Below are positions 19,034 through 27,424 of a stretch of 64,000 nucleotides of DNA, in pieces. The notes below the pieces were generated by a model. It had not been told where the DNA came from, searched no databases, and was given only the letters and a program-made list of their open reading frames with translations. This DNA comes from Kitasatospora sp. NBC_00240 (GTDB lineage: Bacteria > Actinomycetota > Actinomycetes > Streptomycetales > Streptomycetaceae), in NCBI RefSeq assembly GCF_026342405.1, contig NZ_JAPEMU010000001.1:310001-374000 (forward strand), read 5' to 3'. The position numbers and the translations under genes are program-made. Each line of letters opens with the position of its first letter. Within the stretch, counting starts at the first letter, position 1.

Positions 19034-20134
19034 TCAGTAGCGCAGGACGGCCGCGATCCGGCCCTGCCCGGCCAACTCCCCGGTCGGGACGAACTCCACC
19101 TGCGCGCCGGTGTCCAGCGCCCGCTCGACGATCTCGTCGACCATGTCGTCCCGGACGTCCGGCTCCCCGGCCGACGCCGGGACGAGGTGGTTGTCGGTGA
19201 CCCGCACCGGCTCCCAGTAGTCCTCCTCCAGCACCACCAGGGCGGCCCGGCCCTCGGCGACGCTCTGCCACACCTCGTCGATCCCGGCCGCCAGCGCCTT
19301 GACGCCCAGCGCCTGGTCCAGCCGCTCCTTGGCCTGGACGACCACCCGGGCCGCCTGCTCCTTGACCGCCCCGGCCACCGCTTCGCGCACCACCGCCACC
19401 GAGGCCCGGCCGAGCCCGCCCCTGGGCACCTGGGCCACGGCGGTCTTGGTCGCCGTCCCGATCTCCTCCAGCACGGCGAGCGCGGCCGCCTCGCCCAGGA
19501 CGTACAGCGGGCGGGGCTCGGCCTCCAGCACGGCGGCGAGCGCGGTGTCCGCCTCGCGCAGGTAGTGCCGGGTCTGCTCGTCCCGGAAGGTGCTGGGCAC
19601 GTCGCCGATCCGCTCCTTGCGCTCGACGTCCGGCAGGTCCGGCCGGAGCTCCACCGGGAATCCGCGCTCGGCGGCCTCGGCCAGCCGCGGGCCCGCGCCG
19701 CCGAACAGCGCCGCGCGCTCGGCGGAGACCGTGAGCACCCAGTAGGGCGCGGCGGCGGCGTGGGTGGCGACCAGGTTCCGGGTCAGGAAGGTCTCGGAGA
19801 ACACCACGCGCTCGGGCACCGACCGCGGGAGCGACCAGACCTGGTGCTCGCCGGGGGCGGCGAAGATCAGCAGAGCGTCCTCGGCGTGCACCAGGTCGAC
19901 CTCGGCGACGGCTCGGTCGAGCTGGTGGACCAGGTCCAGCCGGTCGGCCCGGGAGACCGCCTCGTCGGCCTGCAGCCGGCTCTTCGCCTCGGCGACCAGG
20001 TTGCGCAGGCGCACCGGGTCCTGGGCGTTGTCTGGCTCGCTGCGGTGGGTGGGCATGACGACCGAGACCGCCGGGTAGCGGCGCGGCCGGCGGAGCTCGG
20101 CGAGGACGGACGGCGTGAGCTCGGCAGAGTGCAT
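19034..20134 (-). CDS. baeRF3-type (bacterial eRF1-like) protein
   Basis: This 366-residue protein matches the bacterial archaeo-eukaryotic release-factor-like (baeRF) group. The opening YPAVSVVMPTHRSEPDNAQD and the C-terminal half (VKALAAGIDEVWQSVAEGRAALVVLEEDY..., AGQGRIAAVLRY) are typical of an eRF1 domain 3-like L7Ae fold. These proteins are thought to interact with ribosomes, possibly in rescue or hibernation; that function is inferred from the family. The ATG at 20134 has GAAGGGC upstream. It is divergent from the lipoprotein gene. Confidence 0.8.
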   Translation of the reverse strand: MHSAELTPSVLAELRRPRRYPAVSVVMPTHRSEPDNAQDPVRLRNLVAEAKSRLQADEAVSRADRLDLVHQLDRAVAEVDLVHAEDALLIFAAPGEHQVWSLPRSVPERVVFSETFLTRNLVATHAAAAPYWVLTVSAERAALFGGAGPRLAEAAERGFPVELRPDLPDVERKERIGDVPSTFRDEQTRHYLREADTALAAVLEAEPRPLYVLGEAAALAVLEEIGTATKTAVAQVPRGGLGRASVAVVREAVAGAVKEQAARVVVQAKERLDQALGVKALAAGIDEVWQSVAEGRAALVVLEEDYWEPVRVTDNHLVPASAGEPDVRDDMVDEIVERALDTGAQVEFVPTGELAGQGRIAAVLRY

Positions 20135-20357
20135 GAGGCGCCCTTCGTGTCAGGAATGTCCTTGGCACTCCTCCCCTGAACCCACTGTCGCTATTCGGTC
20201 AAAACCGGAAAACCTGGTAGATATTTCGCACGAGGCCACCACCACCCGGACGGCCGAGACGGCCGCGCGGGGCCCCGCGATCGGTTGCAGCCTGGGACGG
20301 GCGGGGGCGAGCAGGTGCCCCGCCGCGATCGACCCGACGCTACTCAGGAGCGCCCAC

Positions 20358-20966
20358 GTGACGAACACCGGCGGCCGCACGACCCTCCGAACCCACCGGC
20401 TGCACCCGCTGCGGATCACCGCCGCGGCGGCCTTGCTCGCGGTCACCGCCACCACTGTGGCGGCCTGCAGCAGCAGCTCCGACGGCGCCTCCGCGAGCAG
20501 CTCCCCGGGACGCCCCACCGTGCAGGGCACGCCGCCGTCCTCGCTGCTGCCCTCCGCGCTGCTGTCCTCGGCCTCCGCCCTCGCCTCGGCGGCCTCGGTG
20601 CAGGCCTCCGCCTTCGAGTCCTCGGTGTCCGCCGAGGTCTCCCGCGCCAACGCCTCCGCCTCGGCCGCGCTGGCCGGCGTGACCGGCACCGGGAACGCGG
20701 TGTCCGACGTCACCCTGACGGGTGTACCGGTCGCCCAGTCCGGGGGCCGGCGGGCCGCCGTGGTGACGATCACCAACAGCACCTCCTCGGCGGCCTCGTA
20801 CGCCGTCCAGGTCGAGTTCGTGGACGCCTCCGGCAACGTGGTCGACACCACCGTGGTGGGCGCGACGGACCTCCAGCCCGGGGCCAAGGCCTCCCCGGTC
20901 GCCTTCGGCGGCAGCGACAGCGGGACGGCCACCACCCCCCGGGTGGCCAAGGCCCAGCGCTACTGA
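20358..20966 (+). CDS. Ser/Ala-rich exported lipoprotein
   Basis: The 202-residue protein has a twin-basic signal region (LRTHRLHPLRITAAAALL) and a lipobox TTVAAC with Cys 37. A long Ser/Ala linker (about 38-110) leads to a C-terminal beta-sandwich-like domain (about 115-190: RRAAVVTITNSTSSAASYAV, TTVVGATDLQPGAKA) resembling FxLYD-type extracellular domains. The GTG at 20358 has CAGGAG at 20345-20350. The function is unknown; it is probably a cell-surface protein. Confidence 0.8.
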   Translation: MTNTGGRTTLRTHRLHPLRITAAAALLAVTATTVAACSSSSDGASASSSPGRPTVQGTPPSSLLPSALLSSASALASAASVQASAFESSVSAEVSRANASASAALAGVTGTGNAVSDVTLTGVPVAQSGGRRAAVVTITNSTSSAASYAVQVEFVDASGNVVDTTVVGATDLQPGAKASPVAFGGSDSGTATTPRVAKAQRY

Positions 20967-21038
20967 GCCGCCCGGGCTCCCGCACGACCGGGGCCAGGCG
21001 GGCCGTGACCTCCGCCGGCCCCGGTCGTTGGGCACGGC

Positions 21039-21251
21039 ATGAAGAAGCGCAGCATGCTCGCCGTCGCGTCCCTGGCCGCCGGAGTCCTCGGCTCCCTCCT
21101 CGCCCCCAGCGCGCACGCGGGCACACCCGAGCAGGGCATCGGCACCGGCACGCAGCCCGCCACCAGCGTCCTGGACACCGTCACCGAGGACACCCGGGCG
21201 GTCGTCGCCGACGGCAGTACGGTCACCGGCCAGGGCACCCTCCAGGGCTGA
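21039..21251 (+). CDS. Small exported protein of 70 residues
   Basis: An N-terminal signal peptide is clear (MKKRSMLAVASLAAGVLGSL, then APSAHA as cleavage site), leaving a mature peptide of only about 43 residues rich in Thr, Gly and Val. There is no Cys. No strong ribosome site precedes the ATG. It follows the lipoprotein by 72 bp and precedes the ligase. The function is unknown. Confidence 0.6.
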   Translation: MKKRSMLAVASLAAGVLGSLLAPSAHAGTPEQGIGTGTQPATSVLDTVTEDTRAVVADGSTVTGQGTLQG

Positions 21252-21379
21252 TCCCGTCCGGTCGGTCCGTCGGGGGTCCATCCGGTCCCCCGACGTCCGC
21301 CGCCGGCCCGCTCACCGGGCCGGAGCCCCCGCACCGGGCCCATGCTGGACGGAGACCCCGCCCGGACCGAGGAGCCCGC

Positions 21380-22927
21380 ATGCTGCTCCGGCATCTCGCC
21401 CGCACCTCGCGGGACGTGGCCGCCGAGCCGGCCCGTACCGTCAAGATCACCCTGCTGGCCGACTGCCTGCTGGCGCTCGCTCCCGAAGAGGTGCCGACCG
21501 CCGTCGCCCTGCTTTCCGGCGAGTCGCAGCGACTGCGGATCGGGATCGGCCCGGCGGCCCTGCGCGAGCTGCCCGCCCCGGCGGCCGAGGCCACGCTCGG
21601 CGTGCTGGAGACCGAACAGATCCTGCTCCGGCTCGCCGCCCTGCAGGGACAGGGCTCCCGGGCCGAGCGCCGCCGACTGCTGGACGAGCTGTTCGGCCGC
21701 GCCACCGAGGAGGAGCAGGACTTCCTGCGGGCGGTGCTGGCCGGGGAGCTGCGGCAGGGCGCCCTGGACGCGGTGATGGCGGACGCCGTCGCCCGGGCCG
21801 CCGGCGTACCCGGCGCGGCCGTCCGACGGGCGCTGATGTTCCGCGGCTCCGCCCGCGCCGTCGCGGAGGCCGCGCTGGGCGGCGGAGTCCCGGCCCTGGC
21901 CGCCTTCCGCCTCGAGGTGGGCCGCCCGGTCCGGCCGATGCTCGCGGCCTCCGCCCCCGACCTGGCCGCCGCGCTGGAGCGGACCGGCCCGGCGGCGCTG
22001 GAGTGGAAGCTGGACGGCATCCGGATCCAGGTGCACCGGGACGGCGAGGAGGTCGCGGTGTTCACCCGCGGCCTGGAGGACATCACCGCCCGCCTCCCCG
22101 AAGTGGTCGAGGCGGCCAGGTCGCTGCCGGTGCGCAGCGCCGTCCTCGACGGTGAGGCGATCGCGCTGGCACCCGACGGGCGGCCGCGCCCGTTCCAGGT
22201 GACGGCCGCCCGGACGGCCTCCCGGCAGGACCCGGCGCGGCTGCGGGCCGAGGTGCCGCTGCACGCCTTCTTCTTCGACCTGCTGCACCAGGACGGCGAG
22301 GACCTGGTCGACCGGCCGGCCCACCACCGCTGGTCCGCCCTGGCCGGCGCCGTCCCGGCGGAGCTGCGGGTGCCGGCCGTCGAGACGGAGGACCGGGCGG
22401 CGGCCGAGGTGTTCTTCCGTCAGGTGCTGGCGCGGGGTCATGAAGGCGTGCTGGTCAAGGACCGGGACGCACCGTACGCCGCCGGCCGGCGCGGGGCCGG
22501 GTGGATCAAGGTCAAGCCGCATCACACGCTGGATCTGGTGGTCCTGGCGGCGGAATGGGGCAGCGGGCGCCGCCGGGGCTTCCTCAGCAACCTGCACCTG
22601 GGCGCCCGGGCGGGCGACGGGTCGGGGCCGGGGGCGTGGGTGATGCTCGGCAAGACCTTCAAGGGCCTGACGGACGAGCTGCTGGCCTGGCAGACCGGCC
22701 AGCTGCTGGCGCGGGAGGTCGATCGGGACGCGTACACCGTCCTGGTGCGGCCCGAACTGGTGGTGGAGATCGCCTTCGACGGGCTGCAACGCAGCTCGCG
22801 CTACCCCGCGGGGCTGGCCCTGCGCTTCGCCCGGGTGGTGCGCTACCGCGAGGACAAGGCGGCCACCGAGGCGGACACCGTCGCCACCGTCCGGGCCATC
22901 GCCGAGGCCGGCGGCCTGGGCCGCTGA
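21380..22927 (+). CDS. ligB: ATP-dependent DNA ligase (LigB type)
   Basis: The 515-residue enzyme seals nicks in DNA. It has an N-terminal DNA-binding domain (to about 175), an adenylation domain with motif I EWKLDGIRIQ (catalytic Lys 210), motif III (FFFDLLHQDGEDL), motif IV (HEGVLVKD), motif V (AGWIKVKPHHTLDLVV), and a C-terminal OB fold (LRPELVVEIAFDGLQRS type). Size and layout match the secondary ATP-dependent ligase common in Streptomyces and Mycobacterium, additional to the NAD-dependent LigA. The ATG at 21380 has GAGGAG 6 nt upstream. Confidence 0.93.
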   Translation: MLLRHLARTSRDVAAEPARTVKITLLADCLLALAPEEVPTAVALLSGESQRLRIGIGPAALRELPAPAAEATLGVLETEQILLRLAALQGQGSRAERRRLLDELFGRATEEEQDFLRAVLAGELRQGALDAVMADAVARAAGVPGAAVRRALMFRGSARAVAEAALGGGVPALAAFRLEVGRPVRPMLAASAPDLAAALERTGPAALEWKLDGIRIQVHRDGEEVAVFTRGLEDITARLPEVVEAARSLPVRSAVLDGEAIALAPDGRPRPFQVTAARTASRQDPARLRAEVPLHAFFFDLLHQDGEDLVDRPAHHRWSALAGAVPAELRVPAVETEDRAAAEVFFRQVLARGHEGVLVKDRDAPYAAGRRGAGWIKVKPHHTLDLVVLAAEWGSGRRRGFLSNLHLGARAGDGSGPGAWVMLGKTFKGLTDELLAWQTGQLLAREVDRDAYTVLVRPELVVEIAFDGLQRSSRYPAGLALRFARVVRYREDKAATEADTVATVRAIAEAGGLGR

Positions 22928-23276
22928 TCAGGACAGGGTGCGTGCCGGCCCGGGGCGTGGAGCACCGGCGGCGGCGGGGCTGGAGCTGGCCGGGAGCGAC
23001 CTGCTGTTCACCGTCGGGCCCGGCGGCCGGCTGGACCCGGCCGGTGGAACGGGGGCGCACGGCACGAGGACCGGCGGGGGCCACGGCGGCGATCCGGGCG
23101 CCGGGACGCGGATCCTGCTCGGCCCGGTGCCGGCCGTCGGAAAGCCCCCCGAGGCCAGGCCCCGGGGCGCGACACGATCGAAGGGTGAGCGCCCGGGCGC
23201 GGGCGTGCGGCGAGGCCGCCCGGTCTGTCCCCGGGCGGCCTCGGCGTGCGATTCCCGGCCGTCACCGGCCCGGGTT
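22928..23276. other. 349-bp convergent intergenic region with protease terminator
   Basis: No gene is supported between the ligase and the protease, which face each other. The only clear structure is the hairpin CGAGGCCGCCCGG (23211-23223) / CCGGGCGGCCTCG (23231-23243), 13 bp perfect with a 7-nt loop, about 35 bp past the protease stop codon. Confidence 0.5.
23211..23243 (-). terminator. Hairpin terminator of the protease gene
   Basis: A perfect 13-bp stem with loop TCTGTCC lies just downstream of the minus-strand protease stop codon at 23277. Confidence 0.7.
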
Positions 23277-24821
23277 TCAGCTGGTGGCGATGGAGGTGTC
23301 GTCGATCACGAAGCTGGTCTGCAGCGAGGAGTCCTCGGTGCCGTTGAACTTCAGGGTGACGCTCTGGCCCGCGTAGGCGGAGAGGTCGAAGGTGCGCAGC
23401 TGGTAGCCGGCCGCGGCGTTCACGTTGGAGTAGGTGGTGAGGGCCGTGCCGTTGACGGTCACCGCGAGCTTGTCGTAGGCGGTGCTGCCGGTCTCGGCGG
23501 TGTCGATGTGCAGGTAGAAGCTCAGCGTCGCCTTGCAGCCGGCCGGGATGGTGACCGTCTGGGTGGCGCTGTCGGTGTGGGTGGAGCCGTAGCCGTTCAG
23601 CCACGCCTTCCAGGAGCCGCCGTGGGCGGCCTGGCCGGAGCTGTTGTCGACGACGCCGCTGGTGGTGGTCCAGGGGGCGGCGGTGCCGGTCTCGAAGCCG
23701 GCGTTGCCGAGCAGCTGGGCCGGGGTGCAGCTGCCGCCGCCGGTGCTCACCGTCCAGGTGAAGGAGGTGGTGCCGGTCTTGTTGGCGGCGTCCTTGGCGG
23801 TCACCGTGACGTTGTAGGTGCCGGCCGTGGTGGCGGTACCGGTGATCTTGCCGGTCGAGCTGATCGACAGGCCGGTCGGCAGGCCGGTCGCGGTGAAGGT
23901 CAGCGGCGCGGTGCCGCCGGAGGCCGCGATCTGCAGGTTGGCGGTGCCGTTCACCGTGCTGGACTGGTTGCCCGGGTTGGTCACCGAGACGGCGGTGCCG
24001 GCCGGCTTGGTGAGCAGGCAGCCGCTGACGTTGAGGTCGATGACACGGCCCGTGCCGAGACAGGTGGTGAACCAGTAGGTCTCCTGGCCGTAGCTCTGGC
24101 CCTTGGTGACCTTGGTGGTGCCGTCGGCGGCCACCTCGCAGGGGTTGTTCAGGGTGCACATGGCGCCGTCGTCGTTGCCGGTGTTGTTGATGCCGACGAC
24201 CCGCTTGCTGGTGGCGTCGACGATCGGCGAACCGGAGGTGCCGTGGGTGGTGTTGCACCCGGTGCTGTAGCGGAGCGAGTCGTGCCAGGTCCACTCGTCC
24301 TCGCGCAGCGTGCCGACGAACCCGTTGACGGAGCAGTTCCAGGTCTGCTTCCAGTAGGAGGAGGGTATGAACATCGACGAGCCGTCGACCGGGTGGGTGT
24401 CACTGATCGTCAGCGCCGTGGTGGCGTACTTGGTGGTGATCGACGCGTAGGTGTCGGTCAGTTGGTACAGGGCGACGTCGGTGCCGGTCATGGTCGCGTA
24501 GAGGACCTTGTCCGCCTGCACGGTGCCGAGCGAGGCGCCGGAGGGGCTGAGCAGCGTGCCGCTGCGGCTGGCGCTGGTGTTCTGGATGACCTGGCCGGCG
24601 GAGGGCATCGTCGGCAGGCAGTGCCCGTTGGTGAGCATCAGGGCCCGGTCGGTGTCCACCGAGGAGGGGTAACGCACCAGCGAGGCGGAGCAGTTGCTCA
24701 GCGCGATGGTGGACGTCAGGTCGCCGGCCTGGACTGCCGCCTGCGCCGGGGTGGCGGCACAGGTCAGGACGCCCGCGACGATCGCTGCCGCACCGAATGC
24801 GGCGGCAAGTCTCTTGAACAT
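23277..24821 (-). CDS. Secreted trypsin-like serine protease with Ig and jelly-roll domains
   Basis: This 514-residue exported protease has a signal peptide ending ATPAQA and a chymotrypsin-type fold with the triad visible as LTNGHCLP (His), GTDVALYQL (Asp) and HGTSGSPIV (Ser). An Ig-like He_PIG repeat follows (about 280-360: FTATGLPTGLSISSTGKITG) and a C-terminal jelly-roll (about 375-514: NAGFETGTAAPW..., SFVIDDTSI) resembling carbohydrate- or cell-wall-binding modules. The ATG at 24821 has AAGGAG upstream. It probably degrades protein outside the cell while tethered to a polymer. Confidence 0.93.
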   Translation of the reverse strand: MFKRLAAAFGAAAIVAGVLTCAATPAQAAVQAGDLTSTIALSNCSASLVRYPSSVDTDRALMLTNGHCLPTMPSAGQVIQNTSASRSGTLLSPSGASLGTVQADKVLYATMTGTDVALYQLTDTYASITTKYATTALTISDTHPVDGSSMFIPSSYWKQTWNCSVNGFVGTLREDEWTWHDSLRYSTGCNTTHGTSGSPIVDATSKRVVGINNTGNDDGAMCTLNNPCEVAADGTTKVTKGQSYGQETYWFTTCLGTGRVIDLNVSGCLLTKPAGTAVSVTNPGNQSSTVNGTANLQIAASGGTAPLTFTATGLPTGLSISSTGKITGTATTAGTYNVTVTAKDAANKTGTTSFTWTVSTGGGSCTPAQLLGNAGFETGTAAPWTTTSGVVDNSSGQAAHGGSWKAWLNGYGSTHTDSATQTVTIPAGCKATLSFYLHIDTAETGSTAYDKLAVTVNGTALTTYSNVNAAAGYQLRTFDLSAYAGQSVTLKFNGTEDSSLQTSFVIDDTSIATS

Positions 24822-24881
24822 GGCTCTCCTTGTGGGGGATGACGGGGCGTCCGACCGGTTGCGTACGCCCACGCCCGCCTG

Positions 24882-24911
24882 AAAATGCCATGACCACTTC
24901 AAGGTGGTCAA
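24882..24911 (-). promoter_or_regulatory. Putative protease promoter with inverted-repeat operator
   Basis: On the minus strand TTGACC (24906-24911) may be the -35 and CATTTT (24882-24887) a weak -10, spacer 18. The spacer contains the inverted repeat TGACCAC-N6-GTGGTCA (24891-24910), a likely regulator site. Confidence 0.45.
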
Positions 24912-25550
24912 CCATGCGGACCGAACTCGCGGCCGAATTCCCTTGCCCCTGCGGCTCGGAGAGCACCGGGCGCCCCTGGCATCGCCCCTCACCACACCCG
25001 CGCCCCTCACCACACCCACGCCCCCGCCGGCCGGGCCTCGCGTCCGGACCGCCGCCCGGACGCGGTCTTTTGACGGGAAAGGGACTCCGTCAGGTCTCAC
25101 CACCCGCCTTCGCGGCCGGGCCCGGGCCTGCCTGACCCGCTCCGATCCCTCCGGTCGAGGGCGCCTCGGCCCTCGGGTCGCCGCCCCGGGTCGCCGTCCC
25201 GGGCCACGGAAGTACGCCCCCGCGGCACCGGCCGGACGCCCCGGATTCGGCCGGTCACTGTGGGCGACCGCCCGAAGGGCGCCTGGCGACCCGTACGGCC
25301 CCCTTCGCGGAGCGGGCCACGCACCCCGTTCGACCCGCCCGGTGCCGGGGGGCCGGCCTCCGCGGGCGCCCGCCCGGACCGACCGGCCTAACCTTGAACG
25401 TGGGCGCCGTGGCGCCCGCCCCGCACGGTGCGGCGAACAGCCCGGTGGCCACCGGCTCCGACCACCGAGGGGGACGGGACCCGGTGGTCGGTCCACCCCG
25501 ATCCGGCACGCGGGAGCGCACAGGGGGTTTCGCACGAAGGGACGCACGCC
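24912..25550. other. 639-bp intergenic region with a 17-bp direct repeat
   Basis: The direct repeat CGCCCCTCACCACACCC occurs at 24983-24999 and 25001-25017. The rest is GC-rich with no supported gene on either strand. The promoter for the DUF5709 gene should lie near the 3' end. Confidence 0.4.
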
Positions 25551-26018
25551 ATGGCAGCGACGGACAGCGCGAGGGGCGACGACGTCTACCAACCCGACGG
25601 CGGCGAGATCGTCGACGACAGCGGCATCCTGGACGCCCAGGACACGCTCACCGGGCGGGAGGCCGATCCGTACGACGAGGGCTGGTCCCCACCGGAACGC
25701 GCACTGGCGGTCGAACGCGTCGGCACGACGGCGGAGGAACAACGTGCGGGCGAGAGCCTGGCCCAGCGGCTGTCCGAGGAGCTTCCGGACCCGGCCCTGA
25801 ACTTCACGGCCGACCCCGGGGACGGCATCGGCGACGTCTCCGACACCGACGGGGAGCCGCGCGACGGCGAGGTCGGAGCCACCCGCTCGGGCCGGCTGAC
25901 CGCGCCCTCGGGGCGCAATCCCAGTACCTTCGCCGAGGACGTCGGCATCGACGGCGCCGCCGCCTCCGCGGAGGAGGCCGCCGTCCACATCATCCCGGCC
26001 GACGGCGAATTCCCCTGA
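25551..26018 (+). CDS. DUF5709 family acidic protein
   Basis: The 155-residue, strongly acidic, probably disordered protein has the DUF5709 signature (GILDAQDTLTGREADPYDEG and WSPPERALAVERVGTTAEEQ), plus a C-terminal FAEDVGIDGAAASAEEAA. The family is restricted to actinobacteria and its function is unknown. The ATG at 25551 follows GAAGGGA. Another small stress-type protein lies 275 bp downstream. Confidence 0.85.
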   Translation: MAATDSARGDDVYQPDGGEIVDDSGILDAQDTLTGREADPYDEGWSPPERALAVERVGTTAEEQRAGESLAQRLSEELPDPALNFTADPGDGIGDVSDTDGEPRDGEVGATRSGRLTAPSGRNPSTFAEDVGIDGAAASAEEAAVHIIPADGEFP

Positions 26019-26293
26019 CCTCGATTTCCCCGGCACCGGTGTCATGGATCCCTTCGATCGGGGAACACGAGCACGGCGACACGCACCCGCCGGGCCGCCG
26101 GGGACGGGCGGAGGATGGACGATGGAGAGGATCCCGCGCGGCGGAGCCGGAGGAACTCCGCCCGATCACCGCGGGGACCGGTACGAGAGCCGCCGCCCGG
26201 CGCGGGCGGACCGGTACCCACGAGGAGCAGCACCGGCGGTCAGGACCGGCAGCCCCGGCCTCCGCCGACCCGCAGAAGCACCGAGGAGGCAGT

Positions 26294-26494
26294 ATGAACA
26301 CTCAGTCCGACCAGAACCGGCGGCCCGAGGGCATCACGCCCGACGCCCTGCTCCACGTGGGCACCGAGGGCCCGGTCACGGCCGAGGACATCGTCCTGGC
26401 GTCCGGCCGCGACCTCAACCCGAAGAACCTCGCCTGGGCCGAGCAGAAGCTCGCCACCGAGGGCAAGGCGGCCCTCGACAGGCTGCTCCCCTGA
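26294..26494 (+). CDS. Conserved small hypothetical protein (66 residues)
   Basis: This small hydrophilic protein is predicted helical: TAEDIVLASGRDLNPKNLAW followed by AEQKLATEGKAALDRLLP. There is no signal peptide or Cys. GAGGAGG at 26283-26289 and the ATG at 26294 make a strong start, and a huge hairpin lies downstream, so it is very likely expressed. I recognise no named domain; similar short proteins occur in streptomycetes. Confidence 0.8.
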   Translation: MNTQSDQNRRPEGITPDALLHVGTEGPVTAEDIVLASGRDLNPKNLAWAEQKLATEGKAALDRLLP

Positions 26495-26587
26495 CCTCGG
26501 GCCCTTCGGCCCGTCCGGCCCCCGCTCCGGACGGCCGCACCGCACTGCCCGGGCGGCAGTGAGCCCGCACCGCTGTGCCCTTCCCGA

Positions 26588-26655
26588 ACGCCGGCGCGGA
26601 TGCCCCCGGCCCCGCAACCGGTCCCGGCCGGGGCCGGGGGCATCCGCGCCGGCGT
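26588..26655. terminator. 27-bp perfect hairpin between convergent genes
   Basis: The arms 26588-26614 and 26629-26655 are perfectly complementary over 27 bp (starting ACGCCGGCGCGGATGCCCC), with a 14-nt loop. It sits between the 66-residue gene and the convergent TetR gene and probably terminates both. This is the longest perfect stem I noticed in the window. Confidence 0.8.
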
Positions 26656-26760
26656 CGGCGCGTGTCCGGAAGGGCTGACCCGGGCCGTCGTACTTCTGCA
26701 GCCGTACCCCGAACGGGCGTACCCGCGCCCTGGGCCCCGAGCGGCCCGGCCCTGCCGCGG

Positions 26761-27330
26761 TCAGCGCACCAGGGGGAGGAAGACGGTGTCGACGATCTCT
26801 TCGAGGACGTCGTCGGGCACGGGGGCGAAGGTGGTCAGGATCTCGTGCCGCAGCAGGTCGAACGGCAGTGACTTGACGCGTTCGGGCAGGGGTTCCGGCG
26901 CGATCTCGCCGCGCTCGACGGCACGGTCGAAGAGCACGTCGAGGGCCTTCGCGCGGCCGGTCACGAACGGATCGCGCAGGTCCCCCGGGCTGGTTCCGGT
27001 CGCCTGGTGGTAGCCGGCCAGGTGGGCGCCCATCACGGTGATGAACTGGACCCGGGTGGCGTTGATCTCCCGCATGAGGGTGAGGACGTCCCCTCGCAGG
27101 CTTCCGGTGTCGGGGGTGTCGAGGCAGTACTCCTTCAGGGCGTGGACGGTGGCCGCCCGGACCAGGTCGTCGCGGTCGGTCCAGCGGCGGTAGAGGACGG
27201 ACGGGCTGGTGCCCGCGCGCTGGGCGACGGCGTCCATGGTGAGCCGGGCGTAGCCGTTGTCCGCGAGTTCCTCCCAGGCCGCATCGAGGAGCGCTTTCTC
27301 CAGTGCCGCCCCGCGGCGCCGCTCGGGCAT
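26761..27330 (-). CDS. TetR-family transcriptional repressor
   Basis: The 189-residue regulator has an N-terminal TetR helix-turn-helix (ARLTMDAVAQRAGTSPSVLY, about residues 32-52) and a C-terminal ligand domain with a TetR_C-like FDLLRHEILTTFAPVPDDVL tail. The ATG at 27330 is chosen because GGAGGAGG lies just upstream; the ATG at 27345 would overlap the operator. It is divergent from an MFS exporter, and two identical-consensus operators lie between them. It should repress both genes until a drug-like ligand binds. Confidence 0.92.
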   Translation of the reverse strand: MPERRRGAALEKALLDAAWEELADNGYARLTMDAVAQRAGTSPSVLYRRWTDRDDLVRAATVHALKEYCLDTPDTGSLRGDVLTLMREINATRVQFITVMGAHLAGYHQATGTSPGDLRDPFVTGRAKALDVLFDRAVERGEIAPEPLPERVKSLPFDLLRHEILTTFAPVPDDVLEEIVDTVFLPLVR

Positions 27331-27344
27331 CCGTGCCTCCTCCA

Positions 27345-27366
27345 TAAGATAGGTTTGCGTATCTTA
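27345..27366. promoter_or_regulatory. TetR operator 1
   Basis: TAAGATA-N8-TATCTTA palindrome overlapping the regulator's own leader. TAAGAT on the minus strand (27366-27361) can serve as the -10 box of the regulator gene. Confidence 0.85.
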
Positions 27367-27391
27367 TTCTAGCGCCCTACCCTGGCAGCCG

Positions 27392-27413
27392 TAAGATACG
27401 AATCCATATCTTA
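27392..27413. promoter_or_regulatory. TetR operator 2
   Basis: A second TAAGATA-N8-TATCTTA palindrome, 47 bp centre-to-centre from the first and 11 bp before the exporter ATG. TAAGAT (27392-27397) may be the exporter -10 box. Confidence 0.85.
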
Positions 27414-27424
27414 GGTGGCTGTTG

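Noticed and set aside
20285..21379. Upstream extension of the DNA ligase
   Set aside because: It overlaps the lipoprotein and the small exported protein in another frame. Ligase homology and ribosome site start at 21380.
24983..25017. Possible CRISPR-like repeats
   Set aside because: Only two copies of 17 bp with a 1-bp gap; no spacers and no cas genes anywhere in the window.
23277..26045. Extension of the protease gene to a start at 26045
   Set aside because: The added 408 residues are Arg/Pro/Gly-rich noncoding sequence. A clear signal peptide, ATG and ribosome site lie at 24821.
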